NCBI GenBank assembly: GCA_044337705.1 | Contig: JBIINB010000019.1 | Location: 1-50,612, forward strand | From: JBEISR01 sp044337705 | GTDB lineage: Bacteria > Planctomycetota > Planctomycetia > Pirellulales > Pirellulaceae | DNA length: 50,612 nt | Direction of reading: 5' to 3' | Part shown: positions 35,988 to 45,041 of the stretch, piece after piece | Position numbering within the stretch: position 1 is the first letter of the stretch | Layout: every line of letters begins with the position of its first letter | Notes under the pieces: generated by a model | Databases searched by the model: none | What the model saw: only the letters and a program-made list of their open reading frames with translations | Told to the model about the DNA's origin: nothing | Made by a program: the position numbers and the translations under genes

Positions 35988-36782
35988 ATGCTCAGCAAAC
36001 TGCTTTTGGGATCGATGGTCACAGTCGGTGGCTTGGGCTTGGTGGCTGGGACAACCGCTCTCAGCTACCTGCGGATGGGAATCACATCGGTTCGGCAGGA
36101 GATCGCCGACCGAATTCCGGTCCAGGTCGAACTGCAGCGCGCCAGGCAGATGATCGCCGAATTGAAGCCGGAGATCGCCGAAAACCTGCGCCGCATCGCC
36201 AAAGAGGAGGTGGACCTGGAGCGGTTGGAGGACGAACTGGAGACCAAGCGGCAGAGAGCCGATAAGGCGCGATCCGATGTGGTTCGACTAAAGGACGATC
36301 TGGAAAGTGGCAAGGAACGATTCGTCTATGCCAGGAAGAGCTACACCGCCGACGAAGTGAAGGAAGATCTTGCCACCCGATTCCGCCAATTGCAGACCCA
36401 GGAAGCCACCGTCGATAAGCTGGATCAGGTCTTTCATGCCCGCCAGAAGAATCTCATCGCGGCACGCCAGAAGCTCGATTCGATGCTATCGGCAAAACGG
36501 CAACTGGAGGTGGAGGTAGAGAATCTGCAAGCGCGTCTGACGATGGTGGAGGTCGCCGAGGCATCCAGTCGCGTCACCGTCCACGACAGTCAGCTCAGCA
36601 AGACGCGCGAGCTGATTGATTCCATTGGAAGCCGCATCGATGTGGCCGAGAAGCTTCTGGATGCCGAAGTCGAACCGACCGGTGCCATTCCAGTAGACCA
36701 GCCACAGTCCGAAGATCTGCTCGACCAGATCTCCCGGTACTTTGGCGAGCCCCAGGTGGAAACGGTGGTCGCAACCCCCTAA
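35988..36782 (+). CDS. coiled-coil protein with N-terminal membrane helix
   Basis: 264 residues from the ATG at 35988 (AAGGAA about 8 nt upstream); the frame is open further up but lacks a ribosome site. One membrane helix near the start (about 5-28) is followed by TSVRQEIADRIPVQVELQRARQMI and a long heptad-rich stretch (about 45-230) with many Glu, Lys and Arg, predicted as a coiled coil. The tail is acidic (DQPQSEDLLDQISRYFGEP). It recalls PspA-like or other membrane-bound coiled-coil proteins in form only. It is the first gene of a same-strand block with an FHA-like protein and a Ser/Thr kinase, and could be a scaffold or substrate in that system. Confidence 0.8.
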   Translation: MLSKLLLGSMVTVGGLGLVAGTTALSYLRMGITSVRQEIADRIPVQVELQRARQMIAELKPEIAENLRRIAKEEVDLERLEDELETKRQRADKARSDVVRLKDDLESGKERFVYARKSYTADEVKEDLATRFRQLQTQEATVDKLDQVFHARQKNLIAARQKLDSMLSAKRQLEVEVENLQARLTMVEVAEASSRVTVHDSQLSKTRELIDSIGSRIDVAEKLLDAEVEPTGAIPVDQPQSEDLLDQISRYFGEPQVETVVATP

Positions 36783-36905
36783 GCTTGGAGGGCGATCGAC
36801 CGGGCGGAACCATCACGACAGACAAGGTGTCTCCACGCCCAACCGTCCAGGTGGCGACGAACCGGTGCAGCTACGAAGTGGTCCGAAAAAAGGAGTCTTC
36901 CAGCG

Positions 36906-37478
36906 ATGGTCGGCGGTGAAACCCCCATCCTGTGGGTCGATGGAGTCGGGGGATACCTGCTGTGGACCCTGCCCCGCATCCTTCTCGGCCGGACGGGAAG
37001 CCAAAGCTGCGATTGCCAGATCCTGGGAGATCTGGGGGATAAGTCCTACCAGATCTGGAGAGCCGGAGAAAAGCACCTGGGGTTCGATCTACCGGAGATC
37101 ACCGGGGCCGAACCGAAACGGCTGCGGCATGGCGATCGGATTATCCTTGGAGAAAGCGTTCGCCTAGAATACCAATTGTCTAATCCATGGAGTGCTACCG
37201 CGCTACTGAAAATACTTCCGCCACATCGCTGGCGGGAAGCGATCGATGGGGTGCTGTTGGTCGACAGGTGCATCGTGCTGGGCGCTTCCTCCCAGTGCCA
37301 CCTCCGGTGTCTGGAATGGAAGGACCAAGTGGTAATTGTCCGGGAAGCCGAAACATGGCATGTCAAATCGTCAGTGCCTCTGGAATGCCAGGGGAAAGAG
37401 GTCGGCCTTGTGGCGCCATTGGTACCAGGCAAGCGGCTGCTTGGCCCGGACTTTTCCCTAAGCCTTCAAGTCGCTTGA
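36906..37478 (+). CDS. FHA-like protein
   Basis: 190 residues. ILWVDGVGGYLLWTLPRILLGR, then a GDRIILGESVRLEY stretch and LSNPWSATALLKIL ... IDGVLLVDRCIVLGAS, is a pattern I know from planctomycete FHA-domain proteins, where a classical FHA half is followed by a second, similar half. The conserved Gly-Arg of the first strand pair is present (LGR). The Ser-x-x-His signature that reads phosphothreonine is not seen; the region reads DLGDKSYQIWRAGEKH, so phosphopeptide binding may be altered. AAGGAG lies 10 nt before the ATG. No membrane segment. It lies between the coiled-coil gene and the kinase gene and is likely part of the kinase pathway. Confidence 0.65.
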   Translation: MVGGETPILWVDGVGGYLLWTLPRILLGRTGSQSCDCQILGDLGDKSYQIWRAGEKHLGFDLPEITGAEPKRLRHGDRIILGESVRLEYQLSNPWSATALLKILPPHRWREAIDGVLLVDRCIVLGASSQCHLRCLEWKDQVVIVREAETWHVKSSVPLECQGKEVGLVAPLVPGKRLLGPDFSLSLQVA

Positions 37479-37650
37479 TGCGTTTGGATCGAAACCCGTC
37501 TTCCTGTTCCCTTCCGTTCGGCGGAAAAATCACCCACCGGCCACGGCACGATCGAAGGGAGTGCGATTCCCATTCCAGCGGTTGGCACCGCCCCAAGTCC
37601 GATCCCCGGGAACCTGGGACATCGCAGCGTCTTGCACACTGGAGCAGTCG

Positions 37651-39882
37651 ATGAGATTTGGATATGGCAATGGAGACCAGCCACTTGCGGGCTTCACCAT
37701 CCGCCGAGGTGTCGGTGTCGGCGGATTTGGGGAAGTCTATCTGGCAACCAACGACGCCGGCAAGGAAGTCGCGCTCAAGCGAATCCAGAAGAATCTCGAT
37801 GTCGAAGCCCGTGGTGTGCGTCAATGCATCAACCTGCGACACACCCACCTGATCGATCTCTATGATCTTCGGATCGACGACCAGGGGCAGGGCTGGATTG
37901 TTATGGAGTACGTGGCGGGAGAGAGCCTGCGGGATCGAATCGACCGCAACCCTCAGGGGCTTTCCATCGAGGAGGTGCTCTCCTGGTTTGGTCAGATCGC
38001 ATCGGCAGTTGCCTACCTCCACGATTCGGGAATCGTCCACCGCGATCTCAAACCGGCCAATATCTTCATCGATGGATCTCTGATCAAAATCGGCGACTAC
38101 GGGCTCACCAAGTTCATCTCGCAGTCGCGACGCGGCGGCCAGACAGAAAGCGTCGGGACACTCCACTACATGGCCCCTGAGATCGGCAAAGGGGAATATG
38201 GCAAGGAGATCGACATCTATGCGTTGGGAATCATCCTGTGTGAGATGCTGACAGGCGAGGTGCCCTTTGACGGAGAGAGCGGTCAGGAGATTTTGCTGAA
38301 ACACCTGACCCAGCGTCCCGATCTTCGGCACTTGCCGGAACCATTTCGCGGAGTGATCGAAAAGGCGTTGGCGAAAGATCCCAAGGCGCGATTTTCCTCG
38401 GTCCGCCAGATGCTGCTGCCGCTGGGACTGCAAATCGAAGCCAACGGCCTGGCTTCGAGGATCCTTCCGCCAGGTCCCTCCGCGAATGCCGCAATGTTAG
38501 GCAACACAACCTCGCCGCCGATTCTCGAGCCGCTGCCGGCGATCGATCCCGATGCAGTCCGTTTCGGACCAGTCGAAGATACGCCAGAGGGGACTAAGGC
38601 AAAACGTTCCAAGAGACTTCAGAAAACCGAGTGGTGGTCTCCCGACGGACAGCAGAAGGTAGACGCAGTCGAAGGATGGCTCACCAAGTTCGAAGAGCAG
38701 CAAAAAGCGTGGATGGCGAAACTCCCCGGTGCCCAGCTGCAGGAAGCCGGTCGGCGGAAGGGTAAGAGCGGCAAACCATGGGATCCCTGGAGTCTCTGGG
38801 GCGGTCTTTTGGTCGCATCACTCCTGCTGCAGCCTCTGTCGCTATTTCGCGGCCTATTTCAAATCGTACTCTGGGGAGGACTTGCTGCCTTGGTCGTCTG
38901 GGAGTCGACCGGACGCAAGCGACTGCTCCCAGAATTCGTCACTCGCTTCTTTCCCGGCAACACCTCCGGCCAGCCTATCCATTCGCTTGCCGAACCAATG
39001 CCGATGACGCGCAAGCAGTGGGTGGTGGCCGAGCGGCAGCGACTGGCGGCGCAACCAAAAATCGAACGCTGGCAGGCGATCACCAGCAACTGGTTCTTCG
39101 CTTTTTGCGTGGTGTCGGTGCTGGGCATCCTCGGGACGCTCTTCGGAGGTGGCTGGGGACGTTGGGAGCAACCCGGCTGGCTGGCGGCTGCCTGCTGGTG
39201 CGGTCTGGTGATCTGGGGTGGCTCCAGCCTCCTCCTTGCTCTGGCCAGCGGTTTTTCCACCCGTGATGAAGATGGCATCCTCTTCCGTTTTCTTCAGTTG
39301 GCCTGCGGCATGGCGCTGGGAGCCGGTGCCTTCTTCATCGCTCAATATCTGATGATCCCATGGGATTTGGTGGGAGACACCAATCGTTACGGCGGTCTTT
39401 TTCCGCTCACCAAAGTAGTGCAATACGCTGACGACCAAAAAATGATCGAAACCTATTCGCTGACCGCCGACACGGTCACTATCGAAACCTCAGCAGGTCA
39501 AGTCTCCAAAACGGTTCCGCGATACCGTTGGTGGGGAAGTTTTTATGAAGAAAATGGGGTTCCCACCCTTCCCGTTTACCTGATTCACTTCGGACTTCTC
39601 TTTGGAATGGTGCGATGGTGGCGGATGGCCGACCCTCTGAGGCGGCGGCGATTGAGCCTCCTGGGGCTGGTGGCCGCCCTGGCGGTCGAGACACTTTTGA
39701 CAGGCCTGATCCCCATCGCTCAGCCCTGGGGCTGGGCCATCGCCGCCGGAATTGCCGGAACCATCTCCCTTGCGTCCCCTTGGATTCCCTACGATCATAG
39801 AGGGGACGCAAGACAGTCGGGTCGATATTCCTTGGCGGGCATGGGTGGAGACCAGCGCGGGAAGATCAGGGAAACGGTTTGA
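37651..39882 (+). CDS. membrane serine/threonine protein kinase
   Basis: 743 residues from the ATG at 37651 (GGAG 6 nt upstream). The N-terminal kinase domain (about 10-275) has the Gly loop GVGVGGFGEV, the ATP-anchoring Lys in VALKRI, the catalytic loop VHRDLKPANIFID and MAPEIGKGEYGKEIDIYALGI. The DFG motif is DYG (KIGDYGLTKF), a tolerated variant; all catalytic residues look intact. A Pro-rich, charged linker leads to a C-terminal part with about five to seven membrane helices and a small loop domain that has no resemblance I know. Hanks-type kinases are abundant in planctomycetes; the membrane part may sense or transport something. It precedes the membrane protein and ECF sigma genes on the same strand. 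Confidence 0.93.
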   Translation: MRFGYGNGDQPLAGFTIRRGVGVGGFGEVYLATNDAGKEVALKRIQKNLDVEARGVRQCINLRHTHLIDLYDLRIDDQGQGWIVMEYVAGESLRDRIDRNPQGLSIEEVLSWFGQIASAVAYLHDSGIVHRDLKPANIFIDGSLIKIGDYGLTKFISQSRRGGQTESVGTLHYMAPEIGKGEYGKEIDIYALGIILCEMLTGEVPFDGESGQEILLKHLTQRPDLRHLPEPFRGVIEKALAKDPKARFSSVRQMLLPLGLQIEANGLASRILPPGPSANAAMLGNTTSPPILEPLPAIDPDAVRFGPVEDTPEGTKAKRSKRLQKTEWWSPDGQQKVDAVEGWLTKFEEQQKAWMAKLPGAQLQEAGRRKGKSGKPWDPWSLWGGLLVASLLLQPLSLFRGLFQIVLWGGLAALVVWESTGRKRLLPEFVTRFFPGNTSGQPIHSLAEPMPMTRKQWVVAERQRLAAQPKIERWQAITSNWFFAFCVVSVLGILGTLFGGGWGRWEQPGWLAAACWCGLVIWGGSSLLLALASGFSTRDEDGILFRFLQLACGMALGAGAFFIAQYLMIPWDLVGDTNRYGGLFPLTKVVQYADDQKMIETYSLTADTVTIETSAGQVSKTVPRYRWWGSFYEENGVPTLPVYLIHFGLLFGMVRWWRMADPLRRRRLSLLGLVAALAVETLLTGLIPIAQPWGWAIAAGIAGTISLASPWIPYDHRGDARQSGRYSLAGMGGDQRGKIRETV

Positions 39883-39949
39883 GTCTTTGGATCTCGGTTG
39901 AAACGTCTGGAGTCGGTCGACAGGCCGCCCCGCCCCTGGAGCTAGACGG

Positions 39950-41065
39950 ATGGTGCTGAAAGCCCACAAGCTCATGAGCACAGCCGTGGATGGACGACGA
40001 CTTTTGATGAAGTCGAAGCCAAGACAATTCCTCTTCGGCTTGCTGGTCGGAATCTTCGCCTCCCTCTGGTGGACAAGCCCTTCTAGCAGGGCCCAGCAAC
40101 CCCCGGAACTTGGTGGTTGGTTCAGCCCAGGCGGCTGGCGGCAGTGGGTTGCCAACTCCTTGAACTCCGCACTGGACCTCGATTTGATCCCCTATGAGGA
40201 TTTGGAGCTTCCGGCCGGCTTAGAGCCGGTGCCGATGCAGGCTGGCCGTGTGACGATCACCTTCGCTTTTGATCTGTTCCAGAAGGGTTGGAAGACGCCT
40301 CAGTTGCAGCAGCGGCTTCAGGCTCTGCAGTCGGCCGATTCGTCGGACCCAGGTAAGGCCGGGCGTTTCAATCCAATCGACCGCCTCCCTGGCGATGGCC
40401 GGCCGCTTGACAACTCCCATCCCCTCGTGGCCAGCAACCAAAGACGATTGCAACCTTCCCGCGAAGGAACCCGCAACGAGGCTGTCCGATCCCTAGAGAA
40501 TTCCACAGGTGACAGACCTGGTTCGGCAAGTCAAGAACCCGACACCCAACGACTCCTCCCCGGTGATCTGCCCGAATGGATCGCTCAGAGCCCCGATCTT
40601 CGCGAGAAAACGCATCGTCTGGCGGTCGATTGCCTGCCAGCCGAATCCTTGGCGGAAAGCTTGGCCAGCAGTGACCAGCGATTGATGGAAGTCGTACGAG
40701 ACTACCTGGACCACCAAGTCCTGGTTGGCGGCTCCGCCGATGCGATCGAGCAACTGACGCCCCAGTGGATCCGAAAACACTGGCTGGTCGATCAACCACC
40801 TTATGATGCTACGCTGCAAGCCTCAGGGTCCACCTACCATCAAGCGTGGCTTCTGCTGGAAGTACCGCCGTCCGACCGTCGCTTAGTGCAGCTATGGAGC
40901 GAAGAGTCCAAACGCCGGGCGCGGACGGAGACCGTCGCCTTGACGGCTTTGACATGCCTTGTTTCGATTGGCATGTCCAATGGTCTTTTGCGAGGCATCG
41001 GATGGCTGCGGAGGCGGCGCACGGGATCGATCTCTTCGGCGACCGGGAATGAGGCACTTCCGTGA
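39950..41065 (+). CDS. membrane protein coupled to an ECF sigma factor (candidate anti-sigma or sensor)
   Basis: 371 residues from the ATG at 39950; in-frame ATGs at 39974 and 40007 are alternatives. A hydrophobic segment near the start (FLFGLLVGIFASLWW) is followed by SRAQQPPELGGWFSPGGW and a mostly polar region of about 290 residues. A second hydrophobic segment (VALTALTCLVSIGMSNGLL) and a basic end RRRRTG follow. This fits a protein with a large periplasmic part held by two helices. Its last codons overlap the GTG start of an ECF sigma gene by 4 bp, so the two are translationally coupled. Position suggests control of that sigma factor; no anti-sigma domain is recognised. It follows the kinase gene by 67 bp. 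Confidence 0.6.
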   Translation: MVLKAHKLMSTAVDGRRLLMKSKPRQFLFGLLVGIFASLWWTSPSSRAQQPPELGGWFSPGGWRQWVANSLNSALDLDLIPYEDLELPAGLEPVPMQAGRVTITFAFDLFQKGWKTPQLQQRLQALQSADSSDPGKAGRFNPIDRLPGDGRPLDNSHPLVASNQRRLQPSREGTRNEAVRSLENSTGDRPGSASQEPDTQRLLPGDLPEWIAQSPDLREKTHRLAVDCLPAESLAESLASSDQRLMEVVRDYLDHQVLVGGSADAIEQLTPQWIRKHWLVDQPPYDATLQASGSTYHQAWLLLEVPPSDRRLVQLWSEESKRRARTETVALTALTCLVSIGMSNGLLRGIGWLRRRRTGSISSATGNEALP

Positions 41066-41733
41066 CGACGCCTGAACAGCCCATCTCCGACGAAGCGGTC
41101 GATGCGGGATTGATTGGAAAGATTCGCCAGGGAGACCCTCAGGCCTGGCAGGACTTGATCGAGCAGTACGAAGGGCGGCTTCTAGCCTACGTGCTGCAGC
41201 GAATCCACGACCGAGCACTGGCAGAAGATGTCGTCCAGGAAGCGTTTGTCGGATTGCTGACCAGTCTTCCCAACTACGATGCGCGACGGCCGCTGGAAGC
41301 CTATCTGTTTTCCATCTGCTCCTACAAACTCACCGACCAGCTTCGCAAGGCGGGTAGGCGACCCCGACTGGTCCGACCCAGTCGGTCCGGATCGAGTAGC
41401 TCAATGGGATCCGAATGGCAGATCGCCGGTCGTGACCAACGTGCCAGCGCCCACGCAAGAAGCGACGAACAGCGAAAACTGGAAGAGTCGGCGCTTCGTG
41501 AAGCGCTCAGCACCCAGATTCAAAAGTGGAAAAGCAAAAGCGATTGGGGAAAACTGCAGTGCATGGAACTGCTATTGGTGGCAGGTAAATCGAATAAGGA
41601 GGTGGCCGAGCTGCTGGGGATTACCGAACAACAGGTGGCCAACTACAAGTCCGACTTCATCGAACGCACGCGCAGTCTCCTGGGCCGTCTGCCACTGGAT
41701 TCCGAAGTCTTCCCAGAACTCTTTTCGTCTTAG
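41062..41733 (+). CDS. ECF-type RNA polymerase sigma factor
   Basis: 223 residues with a GTG start that overlaps the stop of the preceding gene. Region 2 reads LIEQYEGRLLAYVLQRIHDRALAEDVVQEAF and region 4 ELLLVAGKSNKEVAELLGITEQQVANYKSDF, the helix-turn-helix that contacts the -35 box. A linker of about 80 residues between them, with runs of Ser and Arg, is longer than usual for ECF factors. It should direct RNA polymerase to a small regulon, controlled by the membrane protein and perhaps by phosphorylation through the kinase upstream. I see no obvious ECF-type promoter in front of the block. Confidence 0.88.
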   Translation: MTTPEQPISDEAVDAGLIGKIRQGDPQAWQDLIEQYEGRLLAYVLQRIHDRALAEDVVQEAFVGLLTSLPNYDARRPLEAYLFSICSYKLTDQLRKAGRRPRLVRPSRSGSSSSMGSEWQIAGRDQRASAHARSDEQRKLEESALREALSTQIQKWKSKSDWGKLQCMELLLVAGKSNKEVAELLGITEQQVANYKSDFIERTRSLLGRLPLDSEVFPELFSS

Positions 41734-41925
41734 AATCTGCCTCCACAGCGCGACCAAACAGCCCGCTTTCCGCTTCTACGCCAGTCGATCTGCTACGATT
41801 CCAAAATCCAGCCACTCCCACTACGCCATCGCAACAATCCAACGATGATGCCGCATTGGTTGGGGGCGATTGAGACTACGTGAGGACCTGTTGGCGACCA
41901 CGGGATTAGAAATGGAATTGGCACG

Positions 41926-42723
41926 ATGGATATGGGACTTGAGGGCCAGCGCGTCGTCGTGATCGGTGGAGCCCAGGGTATCGGATGGTCGACGGCGGAA
42001 GTCTTCGCGGAGGAAGGAGCCGAGGTGGTGATCTGGGATCGCCAGCGGCCAACCGCCTCTGCAGCTCCGTCGCCCAGCAAGGCATGGGAGTTCCATGCCG
42101 TCGACGTGACATCTCTCGATTCGTTACGCGGGGCGCTAGCGGCCACTCAACAGTCCGGGCCGACGCCCCGCCATGTCGTGCTGACTGCAGCCATTGGTTC
42201 CGGGCGGTTTGGTTTCCCTTTTGATCGCCTCTCTCCCGAGGATTGGCATGCGATTCTGCAGGTCAACATCATGGGGATGGTGCACGTGGCCCATTTGTTT
42301 GCCGAGCCGATGCGGAGGGAGCGAGGGGGATCGATGACCTTTCTGGGGAGCGTCGCTGGGCAGATCGGATCGCAGACCGACCCACCTTACAGCGCCAGCA
42401 AGGCAGCCAACATCAACTTCATGCAGTGCCTTGCCAAGGACCTGGCGGCCTATCAGGTTCGCGTGAACATCGTCAATCCAGGCATGGTCCAAACTTCGCT
42501 CAATCGCAGCGTCTGGGCTGCCTCGCAGGAAGGCCTGCCAGCCGACCAGCAACAGCCGTACGAAAGCTGGGCGATGGCAAAAATCGAAAGGGTGGTCCCC
42601 CTGGGGCGATGGCAGACCACTCGGGAAGTGGCATCGATGATCGTCTACCTGGCCAGCCAGCACGGCGCCAGCATCACCGGCCAGTGCCTGAATGTCGATG
42701 GCGGATTCGTCATGCGCGGCTGA
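41926..42723 (+). CDS. short-chain dehydrogenase/reductase
   Basis: 265 residues. The cofactor-binding motif is GGAQGIG, close to the N-terminus; the catalytic Ser is in FLGSVAGQ and Tyr and Lys in YSASKAA. NPGMV and VDGGFVMRG at the end are also family marks. It is a classical SDR that oxidises or reduces an alcohol or keto group with NAD(P); the substrate is unknown. The neighbouring isomerase and uronate-epimerase genes suggest a sugar-acid or sugar alcohol. The ATG at 41926 is followed by an in-frame ATG at 41932. Its stop codon abuts the stop of the convergent gene (42723 and 42724). Confidence 0.92.
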   Translation: MDMGLEGQRVVVIGGAQGIGWSTAEVFAEEGAEVVIWDRQRPTASAAPSPSKAWEFHAVDVTSLDSLRGALAATQQSGPTPRHVVLTAAIGSGRFGFPFDRLSPEDWHAILQVNIMGMVHVAHLFAEPMRRERGGSMTFLGSVAGQIGSQTDPPYSASKAANINFMQCLAKDLAAYQVRVNIVNPGMVQTSLNRSVWAASQEGLPADQQQPYESWAMAKIERVVPLGRWQTTREVASMIVYLASQHGASITGQCLNVDGGFVMRG

Positions 42724-43575
42724 TCAGAAAGCGGCGGGTGTACCACCAGCAGCCCCCAGCCAGCCTCTCCACTGATCGACCGCCACCAGCGTCTGCTTGG
42801 CCGCAACCACGGCGTTTGGAATCGGAAAAACTTCGGCCGAAAGAAAGCCGCTGTAACCGATGCGCCAAAGCGCCTCCAGAATCGCCTTCTGCTGGGTGTG
42901 GCCGCGGCCCATCGCCTGCCGGTTGGAATCTGCCAGATGGACATGACCAATCGCTGCGCCATTGGAAAGGATCGCCTGAGCCGGATGATGCTCTTCCAAG
43001 TTCATATGGAAGAGGTCGGCCAGCAGTCGGACGCCGTCCAGTCCCTCCTCCTCCAGCCACCTTCTCGCTGGGGTCAGTTGGCAGAAAAGGTCCGTTTCGT
43101 AGCGATTGAGTGGTTCATAAAGGAGCGTCGTCTGATGAGCAGCGGTGGCGTGCCTGGACAGATGGCCGAGAGCATCGGCCAAGCGTTCCAGACAGCTTTC
43201 GCGTGATGCCGGAGGTTGCGACCGCCCCTGCATCGACCCGACGATCGCAGGCGCCCCCAGGGGACCGGCGCGATCGATCAAGCCCTCGACGAAGCCTACA
43301 GCTTTGCGACGAATCTCCGGATCCGAAGAACTCAAAGACCACTGGTGCTTCAGCCACCCGGCCCCCGTACCGATCGCGGCTAGCTTGAGCCGGTACCGGG
43401 ATAGCAGATCCGGTAGCTGATCCAGCTCCGGATCCTCAGGTCCATTGGGAAACACCTCGACCGCATCGAACCCCAGAGTCGCTGCCATTTGGCAGCCTCG
43501 CTCCAGTGACTCATGAAAGACAAAGGGACCTCGCGCTGCCTCCGGTACCAGGCAGATAGTCACCGCACTAAGCAT
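42724..43575 (-). CDS. sugar phosphate isomerase/epimerase-type TIM-barrel protein
   Basis: 283 residues of the xylose-isomerase-like TIM-barrel family. Metal-binding positions can be traced in TLLYEPLNRYETDL (Glu), LLADLFHMNLEEHHP (Asp/His), IGHVHLADSNRQAMGRGH (His) and GFLSAEVFPIPN (Glu), so the site looks intact. The family includes hydroxypyruvate, tagatose and myo-inosose isomerases or epimerases; substrate not clear. Its start overlaps the end of the tagaturonate-epimerase-family gene by 8 bp on the same strand, so both are probably made from one message and act on the same sugar acid. Confidence 0.9.
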   Translation of the reverse strand: MLSAVTICLVPEAARGPFVFHESLERGCQMAATLGFDAVEVFPNGPEDPELDQLPDLLSRYRLKLAAIGTGAGWLKHQWSLSSSDPEIRRKAVGFVEGLIDRAGPLGAPAIVGSMQGRSQPPASRESCLERLADALGHLSRHATAAHQTTLLYEPLNRYETDLFCQLTPARRWLEEEGLDGVRLLADLFHMNLEEHHPAQAILSNGAAIGHVHLADSNRQAMGRGHTQQKAILEALWRIGYSGFLSAEVFPIPNAVVAAKQTLVAVDQWRGWLGAAGGTPAAF

Positions 43576-44827
43576 GCTGGTTCTCCAATCCTCCGAAGAT
43601 CGGCTTCAAATGACGCTCCAGCAGGTTTTCGCGCACCTGCGCTGCGATCACATGGCGATGCGTTTTCAGGAGGTCGAGAAACCGTGAGCCCTGCTTGGCA
43701 GCCAGCTTGAAGGAGACATGCAGCAGCTGCCGCACTCCAGAATGGAACGCTCGATGCGATGGAACGTGCCGGATGGTGCTGGCCCAGGTCGGGCCATCCC
43801 ATGTAGATGTCTGGGAGGGGCTGGGCAGCTTCCCCGGATCGATATCGATCACCGTGGCATAGGGAGCGCACAACTCCTCCAGGTGATCGAACGCCTGCCG
43901 ATAGATCTCCTGCGTCAGAGCCAACCCATCACCGCCAGCCTCGCACAGCCCGATGAGCTCCTCCAGCCAGGTGGTGCCGGCCGTTTTCACGTGGAGCCCG
44001 CAGCCGGTTTCCGCAAGGACGCGCCGGAGGATTGGATAGAGCGAGAATTTGTCGCTGCCGCTGTGCACGCTCAGTTTCAACGACTTGGGAAAGCCGTACC
44101 AGGAGGCAGCCAGCCGCAGCACGGCAACATCCTGCCGCAGCTCCTTTTCAAACTGCCTCAGGTCGCCGACATAATCGACCCCCTTATTGAATCTTCCGGT
44201 GAACTTGGGAGCGATCGTATCGAGCGGGATCTTCTGGTCGGCCAGAAGCGCTAGGATGACTAGCAGTTCTTCCGGTCCCTGCGGAGCATCGGTCTCATCC
44301 ATCGAGACTTCCACGACGTAGCCTTGGCCTCGCTTCTGCTCTTCGATCTTCCTCGCGATGCGCCCCGCCTCCTCGGCCGCCGCCGCGTAATTGCTCCCGG
44401 TCCGCTCGATCAACTCGCGAGGGATTTCGATAGGAGGCCCCGCCTCCGAAAGGGCGACTGGTCTGGAAAACTCCGGATGGCTCCCCAAAAAACGCTCTAC
44501 CGACCAACTCTCGGACCGCTTGCCGATCTGATCGGCGACATCCAGCGTGAAGAAGTTGGAGCAGTCGAGAAAGGGATCCACCGTGTCGAAACGGATGTGG
44601 TCGGCGTCGACATACCAGGGGTGGGACCAACCGCAGGCGAGTGTCGCCTTCTCCGCCGCTTCCCAGACCGAACGTGGATGCGATCCAACAAAACCATGCT
44701 CTCGATTCGACTTGTTCCACACCGGCGCAATCATCACACCCAGGCGTCCCATCTCCTGAATCGACTCCAGCTGCGCTACCGCTTCGTGAGCGAATCGATC
44801 CCCCATTCCGAACGAATACTTTTCCAT
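43568..44827 (-). CDS. tagaturonate epimerase family protein (UxaE-like)
   Basis: About 419 residues from the ATG at 44827, where family members commonly begin (MEKYSFGMGDRFAH). The frame is open to 44971, and upstream ATGs at 44881 and 44890 are possible. Features I recognise from UxaE-like proteins are PVWNKSNREH, YVDADHIRFDTVD, FTLDVADQIGKR, VSMDETDAPQGP, TIAPKFTGRFNKGVDYVGD, LSVHSGSDKFSLYP, KTAGTTWLEEL, YATVIDIDPGKLPSP and RQLLHVSFKLAAK. UxaE interconverts tagaturonate and fructuronate in hexuronate breakdown. It overlaps the next isomerase gene by 8 bp. Together with the SDR it may form a uronate pathway; the kinase and aldolase steps are not in the window. Confidence 0.85.
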   Translation of the reverse strand: MEKYSFGMGDRFAHEAVAQLESIQEMGRLGVMIAPVWNKSNREHGFVGSHPRSVWEAAEKATLACGWSHPWYVDADHIRFDTVDPFLDCSNFFTLDVADQIGKRSESWSVERFLGSHPEFSRPVALSEAGPPIEIPRELIERTGSNYAAAAEEAGRIARKIEEQKRGQGYVVEVSMDETDAPQGPEELLVILALLADQKIPLDTIAPKFTGRFNKGVDYVGDLRQFEKELRQDVAVLRLAASWYGFPKSLKLSVHSGSDKFSLYPILRRVLAETGCGLHVKTAGTTWLEELIGLCEAGGDGLALTQEIYRQAFDHLEELCAPYATVIDIDPGKLPSPSQTSTWDGPTWASTIRHVPSHRAFHSGVRQLLHVSFKLAAKQGSRFLDLLKTHRHVIAAQVRENLLERHLKPIFGGLENQHA

Positions 44828-45041
44828 CTCCCTGCCTGCTACTTCCTGGTTCTCATTGGTCGCCGGTCCATTCCGATCCATCCAGCCCATGATAGCCGAT
44901 CCGAGTGAAGATGAGGCGTCAAACAGTTTGCCGCTGGAGGCAGGGATGGGTACCACTGGAATCGGATCCATCGGCTAAAATCTACGGGTCGATGGGGTTT
45001 ATTTTGGAAGTTCATTTCCGCATGGAGGAGGACCAGACGCG

